In this document: piece by piece, positions 5,713 through 11,771 of the stretch | Layout: each line of letters starts with the position of its first letter | Numbering within the stretch: position 1 is the stretch's first letter | NCBI GenBank assembly: GCA_947565475.1 | Contig: CANOGI010000044.1 | Coordinates: 1 to 11,771 of the forward strand | Length of the DNA: 11,771 bases | Direction of reading: 5' to 3' | Source of the DNA: an uncultured Eubacteriaceae bacterium | Lineage (GTDB): Bacteria > Bacillota > Clostridia > Lachnospirales > CAG-274 | Notes under the pieces: model-generated | What the model was told of the DNA's origin: nothing | What the model saw: the letters and a program-made list of their open reading frames with translations, nothing else | Database searches by the model: none | Translations under genes and position numbers: made by a program

Positions 5713-7095
5713 TTAAAACTCAACTCTCGCCGATAAATAATCTTTAAGCTCAGATATTTTTACCCTTTCCTGTTCCATACTGTCCCTATCACGAACAGTA
5801 ACGGCGTTATCGTCTTTAGAGTCAAAATCATAAGTAATACAGAAAGGCGTACCTATCTCATCTTGACGTCTGTACCTTTTTCCAATACTTGAGGCGTCGT
5901 CAAAGTCACAGTAAAAATATTTTGAGAGCTCCTCATAAATTTTCATAGCGTCATCCGTAAGCTTTTTTGAAAGAGGAAGCACAGCCGCCTTAACTGGGGC
6001 GAGAGCCGGATGAAAACGCAGAACGGTTCTTATATCTCCGCCCTCAAGTTCCTCCTCGTCATATGCCTCGCAAAGAAAAGCGAGAGTAACCCTGTCCGCC
6101 CCCAAAGAAGGCTCTACGCAATAAGGAATATATTTCTCTCCCGTGGCCTGGTCAAAATAATCAAGGGCCTCTCCCGAGTGTTCCGAATGCTTTTTAAGGT
6201 CATAATCTGTTCTTGAGGCGATTCCCCAAAGCTCACCTTTTCCAAAAGGAAACATATACTCAATATCCGTAGTAGCGTTGCTGTAATGGGCAAGCTCCTC
6301 TTTTTCGTGGTCTATCATAACAATATTTTCTTCTTTAATATTAAGACTTTTAAGGAAATCAACACAATATTTTTTCCAGTAGTCAAACCACTCTATTTCC
6401 GTTCCGGGTTTACAGAAAAACTCAAGTTCCATTTGCTCAAATTCTCTTGTTCTAAATGTAAAATTACCCGGCGTAATCTCGTTTCTAAAAGATTTGCCCA
6501 CCTGACATATTCCGAAAGGAATTTTTTTACGGCTTGTCCTCTGAACATTTTTAAAATTCACAAAAATCCCCTGAGCCGTTTCCGGACGAAGATAAACGAC
6601 GTTTTTACTGTCTTCCGTAACGCCGGCGTGAGTTTTGAACATAAGGTTAAACTGTCTTATGTCTGTAAAATCAGTGCTTCCGCAGCTTGGACAAGGAATT
6701 TTGTTTTCATCAATATAATTTTTCATTTTCTCGTTTGACCACCCATCGGGCGTCTCATCGATATTTTTCTCTTTTAAATAATCCTCTATTATCTTATCGG
6801 CTCTAAAACGCTCGTGGCATTGCTTACAGTCCATAAGCGGGTCGTTAAATCCTCCCACATGTCCAGAAGCGACCCAAACCTGGGGATTCATTAAAATAGC
6901 GCAGTCAACACCCGTATTATAAGGACTTTCCTGAACGAACTTCTTCCACCACGCCTTTTTCACGTTATTTTTAAGCTCAACTCCCAAAGGTCCGTAATCC
7001 CATGTATTAGCGAGTCCGCCGTAAATTTCAGAACCTGGGTAAACAAAACCTCTCGCTTTAGCGAGAGCCACTACTTTATCCATACTTTTTTCCAT
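5713..7095 (-). CDS. glyS: Glycyl-tRNA synthetase, single-chain dimeric class II type
   Basis: 460 residues, the usual length of the bacterial dimeric GlyRS (not the alpha2-beta2 GlyQ/GlyS type). It charges tRNA-Gly with glycine. Features in order: VALAKARGFVYPGSEIYGG near the N-terminus and WDYGPLG (32-38); an insertion with two Cys pairs, C90/C93 and C135/C138, likely zinc-binding; RPETAQGIF (170-178); class II motif 2 FRNE with the FRTREFEQMELEFF stretch (203-227); motif 3 EPSLGADRVTLAFL (328-341); and a C-terminal anticodon-binding domain (about 365-460). GGAGG lies 9 bases before the ATG. Upstream is a structured RNA candidate. I looked for a T-box (the AGGGTGGNACCGCG element) and found none. 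The downstream neighbour is the RpiB-like gene. Confidence 0.96.
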   Translation of the reverse strand: MEKSMDKVVALAKARGFVYPGSEIYGGLANTWDYGPLGVELKNNVKKAWWKKFVQESPYNTGVDCAILMNPQVWVASGHVGGFNDPLMDCKQCHERFRADKIIEDYLKEKNIDETPDGWSNEKMKNYIDENKIPCPSCGSTDFTDIRQFNLMFKTHAGVTEDSKNVVYLRPETAQGIFVNFKNVQRTSRKKIPFGICQVGKSFRNEITPGNFTFRTREFEQMELEFFCKPGTEIEWFDYWKKYCVDFLKSLNIKEENIVMIDHEKEELAHYSNATTDIEYMFPFGKGELWGIASRTDYDLKKHSEHSGEALDYFDQATGEKYIPYCVEPSLGADRVTLAFLCEAYDEEELEGGDIRTVLRFHPALAPVKAAVLPLSKKLTDDAMKIYEELSKYFYCDFDDASSIGKRYRRQDEIGTPFCITYDFDSKDDNAVTVRDRDSMEQERVKISELKDYLSARVEF

Positions 7096-7123
7096 ATTTA
7101 AAAACCTCCAAAAAATAATAAAT

Positions 7124-7375
7124 ATATCAGTGTGCCAAGAAAATCGGCAACTCTTTCATGTCAAGACCACTCGAATTTTTGTATAACAAAAATTCTCGTA
7201 ACCGGCGGCGAAAGTATTCGCCTTTGTATTCAAAGTGAGGCTGGTCGCCCTTGCGGCCCGGCTTGCGCTCCCCCTTAATACAAGAGTAAGTTCCCCGCTT
7301 AAAAAGCAGTTGACTTCCTCTGCCGGTTAAAAAATTAAAGATTATTATAAATTGGCACCTTTAACAATCTGATAT
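7124..7375 (-). ncRNA. Structured non-coding RNA candidate, about 250 nt (raiA-type RNA possible)
   Basis: The radC-glyS gap encodes a strongly folded minus-strand RNA. The ends close with ATATCAG/CTGATAT (7369-7375 with 7124-7130) and GTGCCAA/TTGGCAC (7352-7358 with 7132-7138). Inside are AACCGGC/GCCGGTT (7322-7328 with 7200-7206), TTGTATT/AATACAA (7277-7283 with 7224-7230), GGCGAA/TTCGCC (7207-7222), GAATTTTTG/CAAAAATTC (7173-7195) and GCTT/AAGC (7297-7307). Three of these helices abut, as if stacked. GTCAA and TTGAC (7310-7314 with 7160-7164) could form a pseudoknot. The GC-rich core has two GCAA tetraloop-like segments on the minus strand, which supports that orientation. No T-box, glycine or cyclic-di-GMP riboswitch motif was seen. 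Size, lineage and branched form suggest a raiA-type RNA, but that is from memory. It may be independent or a glyS leader. Confidence 0.7.
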
Positions 7376-7376
7376 T

Positions 7377-8114
7377 TTAGTAGTATTTCAAATTACATAA
7401 TTCCTTTTCAGCGAAACTGAAATATTTGTCGTCATATACAATAATATGGTCAAGTAAAACTATACCGACCATCTCAAGAGCGGCTTTTACCGAATTTGTG
7501 GCAGAAACGTCAGGTGCGGAAGGTTTTCCTGTCCCCGCGGGGTGATTGTGTCCAATTATCACAAAAGAAGCTTGATACAAAAGCGCCTGTTCAACAAGCT
7601 TGTCCACATATACGTAGGACTGTCTCACATTCCCGTCGCTTACGTTTATGTCCCTTATAAGCCGTTTGTTGGAGTCAAGGCAAAGCATATAAAAACTCTC
7701 GGTTCCTCTTCCCATAAGAAGTGACTCAAAATATTTATAGGCGAGTTTTGGGGAATCAATAATTTCATTTCTTGTCCATTTGCTTTGTAAATATTTTTTA
7801 ATAATGGGTGGAAACATTGTAATCAAAACCGCCGTAACCTCTGACACCTTGCATCTTTTCATAATATCCTCAGGGCTTGCGTCCATAAGAGCGTGAAACG
7901 AGCCGTATTCGTTAAGCATTTTGTGAGCGAGCTCGTTTGTGTCCTGTTGCTTTATAGAATAAAATAATATAAACTCAAGTATTTGGTGATATTCAAAATT
8001 ATCAAAAGAACCTTCTTTTATAAATCGTTTTCTGACTCTTTCTCTGTGGCCCGAATGTAAATTTTTAGGTTTGCCCGCTGTTTTGCCGGTTTTTTTATTC
8101 TCAATATCAGCCAT
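7377..8114 (-). CDS. radC: RadC family protein, JAB/MPN domain
   Basis: 245 residues. A helical N-terminal UPF0758-type region with helix-hairpin-helix character spans about residues 20-110 (GHRERVRKRFI, ILEFILFYS, DTNELAHKML, YGSFHALMDASPEDI). The JAB/MPN metalloprotease-like domain follows (about 120-240) with HNHPAGTGKPSAPD (189-202), giving metal ligands H189, H191 and D202, plus S199. The segment where RadC proteins usually carry a conserved Glu (about 152-162) reads LIRDINVSDGN, without Glu. RadC was once linked to DNA repair, but its biochemical role is unsettled. AAGGAGC lies 7 bases before the ATG. It begins 12 bp after the DUF402 gene, and the structured RNA begins directly after its stop. 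Confidence 0.92.
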   Translation of the reverse strand: MADIENKKTGKTAGKPKNLHSGHRERVRKRFIKEGSFDNFEYHQILEFILFYSIKQQDTNELAHKMLNEYGSFHALMDASPEDIMKRCKVSEVTAVLITMFPPIIKKYLQSKWTRNEIIDSPKLAYKYFESLLMGRGTESFYMLCLDSNKRLIRDINVSDGNVRQSYVYVDKLVEQALLYQASFVIIGHNHPAGTGKPSAPDVSATNSVKAALEMVGIVLLDHIIVYDDKYFSFAEKELCNLKYY

Positions 8115-8126
8115 AATAAAAGCTCC

Positions 8127-8609
8127 TTAAATATCTGAGATATATTTTTTATATAAATCAAATTTACCGCCATAAATAACATTAAGTAAAGCATCCGCCG
8201 TATTAAGGGCTTTTTTCGCGAGCTCGCCGTCAATAAGCCCCTTTTCAAGGGCTGTGGAAATCTCCCCTATGTCGACAACTTTAACAAAACCATTTTCATA
8301 TACGATAATGTCAATAAGAAGGTCATTAAATACATAAGAGTTACCCTCTTCGTTATATTCCCAATCTATTATATCGCAGTACCAATATAAAATATTTTCA
8401 TTATCGTCAATAAACTTGCTGACTTTTATATTTTCCCTCAAAAAGTAACAAGAAACACCGTGAGAAAAATCCTTTCTTTTTTTCAGAACTTCCCATTTTG
8501 TGATTATCACATCATCGTTTATCTCAACAATCACATCATCTTTCAAAAATACCTTTTCGTCGGGTATAAATCGCCTTCTATACATTTTAGGCATATTTTT
8601 ATCAACCAT
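8127..8609 (-). CDS. DUF402 domain protein
   Basis: 160 residues from the ATG at 8609. A beta-rich N-terminus (about 12-60: RRRFIPDEKVFLKDD, then ITKWEVLKKRKDFSHG) leads to the DUF402 core WYCDIIDWEY (76-85), NDLLIDIIVYENG (95-107) and VVDIGEI (111-117), followed by a helical tail (118-160: GLIDGELAKKALNTADALL). Family members include nucleoside di- or triphosphate hydrolases and FomD; which activity this one has cannot be told. An in-frame TTG at 8630 would add 7 residues, but AAGGAAG upstream of the ATG decides for the shorter form. It is the first gene of a two-gene operon with radC and has a promoter about 80 bp upstream. Confidence 0.88.
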   Translation of the reverse strand: MVDKNMPKMYRRRFIPDEKVFLKDDVIVEINDDVIITKWEVLKKRKDFSHGVSCYFLRENIKVSKFIDDNENILYWYCDIIDWEYNEEGNSYVFNDLLIDIIVYENGFVKVVDIGEISTALEKGLIDGELAKKALNTADALLNVIYGGKFDLYKKYISDI

Positions 8610-8616
8610 TTTGACT

Positions 8617-8623
8617 CTTCCTT
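8617..8623 (-). promoter_or_regulatory. Ribosome binding site choosing the DUF402 ATG
   Basis: AAGGAAG, 7 bases before the ATG at 8609. It lies inside the longer TTG-start reading, which has no site of its own. Confidence 0.65.
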
Positions 8624-8687
8624 CAAACAAAATAAATTAAATTATTAAAAATTAATAAAATTATTCTTTATAATTCCATACTTATAT

Positions 8688-8716
8688 ATAATAAACAATT
8701 TCACGTTTTTTTTCAA
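8688..8716 (-). promoter_or_regulatory. Sigma-A promoter of the DUF402-radC operon
   Basis: On the minus strand TTGAAA (8716-8711), a 17-base spacer, then TATTAT (8693-8688). Each hexamer is one base from consensus. It predicts a leader of roughly 70 nt before the DUF402 ATG. Confidence 0.65.
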
Positions 8717-9149
8717 GACATTTTTTTAATAAATTATAGCGAAATAATAAGAGAGTAACCAAATACTCCCTAATAAATTTAAGAAAGCACCGCACAAAGA
8801 GGAAATAAAAATAATTTTACGAAAAAATACGCTACTAACTAAAAAGCGTTTTCGTTTAAGTGGGATTAAAAATCCCACACTTCCTCTAAATAGGTGCCGC
8901 AAAGATGTGCGGGCGGCTTTTAGCTGACTTTTGCGCAGCAAAAGCACTGACTATTAGCCCGCTCCCGCTAAAATTATTTTTATTTTTAATTTGTCGGTGT
9001 TTCCTTAATGTGTCAAGGAATTTTTTCCTCCTCACTAAAAATCTCGCGAATTACCGAAAAATTAAAAATATTTAAAACTTGTCTATTATTTCAGTAATAT
9101 TTCTTTTATTGCGAATATATTAAAAAAAAATTAAAACTGACTATCTTTA
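8717..9149. other. Divergent intergenic region with hairpin-rich element
   Basis: No convincing gene. A minus-strand reading of 73 codons (8726-8947) runs through hairpin repeats and matches no family I recognise. The left half is a folded element (8787-8944, entered separately). A 6-bp stem TTCCTT/AAGGAA followed by six T's (9001-9026, plus strand) looks like a weak terminator but has no gene before it. The last 100 bp are plain AT-rich DNA. Confidence 0.55.
8787..8944. repeat. Nested inverted-repeat element, possible MITE or intergenic repeat
   Basis: Nested pairs are visible: GCACC (8787-8791) with GGTGC (8893-8897); AGAGGAA (8798-8804) with TTCCTCT (8881-8887); and inside them the perfect hairpin GTGGGATT-AAA-AATCCCAC (8860-8878). 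Just outside is CTTTTGC-GCA-GCAAAAG (8928-8944). The segment from GGCGGCT (8911) to TAAAATTATTTTTA (about 8983) has patchy similarity, in the same orientation, to about 2874-2963. No transposase or target-site duplication was recognised. Confidence 0.5.
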
Positions 9150-9178
9150 TTGAAATTTGACTTGTGGTATGGTAAAAT
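9150..9178 (+). promoter_or_regulatory. Sigma-A promoter with extended -10 for the SLH protein gene
   Basis: TTGAAA (9150-9155), a 17-base spacer, then TAAAAT (9173-9178), preceded by TGG, which gives the TGN extended -10. Transcription would start near 9185, leaving a leader of about 135 nt. Confidence 0.75.
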
Positions 9179-9184
9179 TTAATA

Positions 9185-9321
9185 GTAAATACATAGTTAT
9201 GAGGGGTTAATTAATAAAATTTTTACAAAAAATTCACAAATTCAATAAAATATTCATATTTATAATTTGTTAAAATTATTTAACCCATCAAACCAAAATA
9301 AATTTTTAAGGAGGGATAATT
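9185..9321 (+). other. 5' leader of the SLH protein gene
   Basis: AT-rich untranslated leader. GGGTTAA (9204-9210) can pair with TTAACCC (9280-9286) and so enclose about 70 nt of nearly unstructured sequence. AAGGAGGG (about 9308-9315) is the ribosome binding site, 7 bases before the ATG. I recognise no riboswitch in it. Confidence 0.5.
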
Positions 9322-11724
9322 ATGACTAAGAAAACAAAACTGCCGATATTAAGCATTATATTGATTATCTCATTGTTGTCTTCATTATTTACAAAAACAG
9401 CTTTTGGATTTATTTACAATAATGAGGACTATGCTTTCTCAAATAACTGTATAATAAACTTCGCCGCTAACGGAGGCGTGAAACAATCGGAATTAAAAAT
9501 GCAATCGACAAATATTGAGAGTATCAGAAACGGATTAACTTTCGCGTCTGTTTTTCCTGACTCGCCAACAGGCAAGTCTAACGCTGTATTAAAAAATTAT
9601 GGATTTTTCGCGTCTGACTCGTCATATCACGCCATAGATAAATCAAGCCCCATAAACTTATATTTTAACTCAATGAGCTTAACTGTCTCAGGTGTAAATT
9701 CCGAAACAAAAGAAATAACTAACGCCACTGTATACCTTGGAATAGACTGGGACTATGAGTATTCCATAAATTATGAGTTAAACGGCGGGATAAATTCTCC
9801 GTCTAACCCTTATAACTATATTTACAAAACCGGTGTGTCTGGATTTTCAGCTCCTACTAAAGATTACGCCAATTTCAAGGGATGGTATTACGATGCCGAT
9901 TTTGCGCTCCCAGTTACTGGTATCTCCTCAGAAGACTCCGGTAATAAGACCTTGTACGCCAAATGGGAAAACACACATGGAATTTTAAACTTCAGCACGG
10001 GCACAAATGAGAAAATATCACCTGTAAACGTTCCTTTAAACGCTAAAATCTCAGATTATTTGACTGCCGACAAACCTCAAAAAGACGGTTACACTTTCTC
10101 CGGTTGGGGAAAACAGGATTTATCAAACCTTTCAGAAAACGACGTCATGACCGAAAACGGATTCACCGTTTACGCCTTATGGACAGCTAATGAGATCACA
10201 GCGAAAGAACAAATTATAGAAGGCTCGTTAGGGGAAACGATTTCCGAAAACTCAATCATTGTTGAAAACGGAACAGGCGAATACACATTTTCCCTTGGTG
10301 AAAATGAAACTCTTCCAAAGGGTTTAATCCTTGAGGACAACGGAACAATCTCCGGAAATTTTGAGGAAGCTGGGAATTTTGAGATAAATATTGTCATAAC
10401 AGATAAAAACTCCGGCTCAAAAACAACGGTGAAAATCTCTTTTGACATTTCAGGCTCACCTATTCAAATAAAGAAAATGCCGACTACTTCCTGGGTGGCT
10501 AAAAACAAGGCATTAAAATACTCAAGTGTTTTCGGCGGAAAATTTGTTATAATTAATGAAGAGGGGGTTGAGGAAGAAATTAAAGGAACACTTTGGTGGA
10601 AAGACGAAACTACTATATTCCCCGAGTATGGAAATTATACTGTGCCAGTTATCTTCACACCAAATGATAAAAATTATCAGCCTTTTGAGTTTGATATGGA
10701 ACTTAACGTGAAAAAACCTTTCAGCTCCTCCCCCACACCGACAATAAAATACACGATAAGGTCGTCAGCCTCTGATGGCGGAAGTATCACACCTGAGGGA
10801 AGAAGTGAGCTTTACGAATACGAAAATATAACGTATACAATTAAAGCTGATCCTGGTTATAGAATCTCAGAAATAATAGTAGACGGTGAAAAATATGACG
10901 GAGGGGAAACCAAAAGAAAATATACTTTTACAAGTGTAACTGAAAGTCATAGAATTCACGCCGAATTTGAGAAAATCGACGAGGAAAAAACAAAAAAAAG
11001 ATTTTACGATAACGAAAACACCGATCCTGACAATGATAAAGCGGTATCCGATAACTCAAAAAACAAATCATCAGACAAAAATAACAATACATCAAATGAC
11101 AATACGTCAAATAAAATTGACGTAAGCTCCGTATTTAACACAAAAGATAAAATAGCGTATATTCAAGGATATAACGATGGGTCTTTCAGACCGTCAAATT
11201 ACCTTACAAGAGCCGAAGCATCCGTTATACTGTCAAAAATTCTCGTAACTAAAATGGAGGACAAAAATTATACGTCAAAATTCAGCGACGTAAATTTTTC
11301 CGATTGGTACGGAAATTATGTAAGCTTTCTTTCAGAACAAGGAATTATAGACGGTTATTCTGATGGAACTTTTAAGCCTAACGCTAATATCACAAGAGCG
11401 GAACTTGTGGCTTTGGTAGCTAAAGCGTTGAATATAAACGACCGTTACACGAATTATTTCAGCGACACAGCGGGAATGTGGGCCTCAAACGCTATATCGG
11501 CTATAAACTCCTTTGGTTTTATAAAAGGTTACGCCGACGGAACTTTTAGACCTAATGCTAATATTACAAGGGCAGAGACAACCGTATTTTTAAACGCTGT
11601 TCTTGGAAGAACCTCATCATCATCGGGAGAGCCTGTGTCAAATGCCTTTAATGATATAAAACCAACCGATTGGTTTTATGAGAGCGTAATAGAAGCGGCG
11701 AATTTATCACCTCGCTCATTTTAA
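9322..11724 (+). CDS. Secreted SLH-domain cell-surface protein with InlB-type and Ig-like repeats
   Basis: 800 residues. A Sec signal peptide (1-29: KKTK, a hydrophobic core, cleavage near TAFG) is followed by a unique region (30-145). Then come two InlB/Listeria-Bacteroides-type repeats: 147-215 (YELNGG ... FKGWYYDADF ... LYAKW) and 220-287 (YTFSGW ... VYALW). An Ig-like domain covers about 290-378 (GTGEYTFSLGENETLPKGL ... GTISGNFEEAG). A second beta domain spans about 380-465, and a GGSITPEG ... KADPGYRI repeat 476-549. A low-complexity linker rich in Asn, Asp, Ser and Lys (551-600) precedes three SLH units: 605-640, 653-702 and 712-760, each with a YxDGxFxPxxxxTRAE core. A partial unit DIKPTDWFYESVIEAAN ends in LSPRSF. 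SLH domains bind secondary cell-wall polymers, so it is displayed on the surface, probably for adhesion or S-layer structure. The ligand is unknown. Confidence 0.92.
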   Translation: MTKKTKLPILSIILIISLLSSLFTKTAFGFIYNNEDYAFSNNCIINFAANGGVKQSELKMQSTNIESIRNGLTFASVFPDSPTGKSNAVLKNYGFFASDSSYHAIDKSSPINLYFNSMSLTVSGVNSETKEITNATVYLGIDWDYEYSINYELNGGINSPSNPYNYIYKTGVSGFSAPTKDYANFKGWYYDADFALPVTGISSEDSGNKTLYAKWENTHGILNFSTGTNEKISPVNVPLNAKISDYLTADKPQKDGYTFSGWGKQDLSNLSENDVMTENGFTVYALWTANEITAKEQIIEGSLGETISENSIIVENGTGEYTFSLGENETLPKGLILEDNGTISGNFEEAGNFEINIVITDKNSGSKTTVKISFDISGSPIQIKKMPTTSWVAKNKALKYSSVFGGKFVIINEEGVEEEIKGTLWWKDETTIFPEYGNYTVPVIFTPNDKNYQPFEFDMELNVKKPFSSSPTPTIKYTIRSSASDGGSITPEGRSELYEYENITYTIKADPGYRISEIIVDGEKYDGGETKRKYTFTSVTESHRIHAEFEKIDEEKTKKRFYDNENTDPDNDKAVSDNSKNKSSDKNNNTSNDNTSNKIDVSSVFNTKDKIAYIQGYNDGSFRPSNYLTRAEASVILSKILVTKMEDKNYTSKFSDVNFSDWYGNYVSFLSEQGIIDGYSDGTFKPNANITRAELVALVAKALNINDRYTNYFSDTAGMWASNAISAINSFGFIKGYADGTFRPNANITRAETTVFLNAVLGRTSSSSGEPVSNAFNDIKPTDWFYESVIEAANLSPRSF

Positions 11725-11771
11725 AATAATTTAATTTAATATTTCAAAGAAAGAGTTAAATACGGGGGTGT

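Noticed and set aside
7096..7376. T-box or glycine riboswitch controlling glyS
   Set aside because: The T-box consensus AGGGTGGNACCGCG and the glycine aptamer cores were looked for on the minus strand and not found.
8726..8947. 73-codon minus-strand frame with hydrophobic C-terminal half
   Set aside because: Its codons are imposed by hairpin repeats, it lacks a ribosome binding site, and its second half only reflects AT-rich DNA.
9001..9026. Plus-strand intrinsic terminator (TTCCTT/AAGGAA plus six T's)
   Set aside because: The stem is only 6 bp and AT-rich, and no plus-strand gene lies upstream for it to terminate, so it is mentioned only in the region entry.
11725..11771. Ribosome binding site of a following plus-strand gene (GGGGGTG at the right edge)
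   Set aside because: The window ends before any start codon, so the gene cannot be shown.
1..11771. CRISPR array, insertion sequence, prophage or toxin-antitoxin system
   Set aside because: No regularly spaced direct repeats, transposase, integrase or paired small genes were seen.

Overview
The window is an AT-rich bacterial chromosome segment. Shine-Dalgarno sites are strong (AGGAGG or GGAGG), the promoters are sigma-A-like, and the gene content is an S-layer-homology (SLH) surface protein, a class II dimeric-type glycyl-tRNA synthetase, a 212-residue RpiB-like protein and a DUF402 protein. Together these point to a low-GC Firmicute, most likely an anaerobic Clostridia lineage. The species cannot be told from the sequence.

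Left part (1-2477, minus strand): an RluD-like rRNA pseudouridine synthase is followed 29 bp later by an aspartate transcarbamylase (ATCase) homologue. That overlaps by ATGA with a dihydroorotase (DHOase) homologue that runs off the left edge. The order resembles the Firmicute pyr region. However, both pyrimidine proteins have lost residues the chemistry needs: the ATCase lacks the STRT signature, the 80s-loop lysine and the active-site histidine, and the DHOase lacks all four metal ligands that fall in the window. Both frames are intact. This translationally coupled pair of apparent pseudoenzymes is the most unusual thing here.

Middle (2478-3876): a gene-poor stretch holds tRNA-Arg(CCG) on the minus strand with a near-consensus promoter. 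Two inverted copies of a 47-bp repeat (45/47 identical) flank the tRNA, and several perfect short palindromes with 3-4 nt loops lie nearby. Then comes a plus-strand CaCA-family cation antiporter, ending at a perfect hairpin that probably stops transcription from both sides.

Right-middle (5001-8716, minus strand): from upstream to downstream these are a DUF402 protein and a RadC/JAB protein (one operon with a clear promoter), a roughly 250-nt highly structured RNA candidate, glycyl-tRNA synthetase, and an RpiB/LacAB-family protein. The structured RNA has nested closing stems, stacked inner helices and a possible pseudoknot. A raiA-type RNA is the best guess, unproven.

Right end (8717-11771): a non-coding region with further hairpins, then a promoter with extended -10, a roughly 135-nt leader and an 800-residue secreted SLH protein. 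It carries InlB-type and Ig-like repeats, an Asn/Asp/Lys-rich linker and three SLH units.
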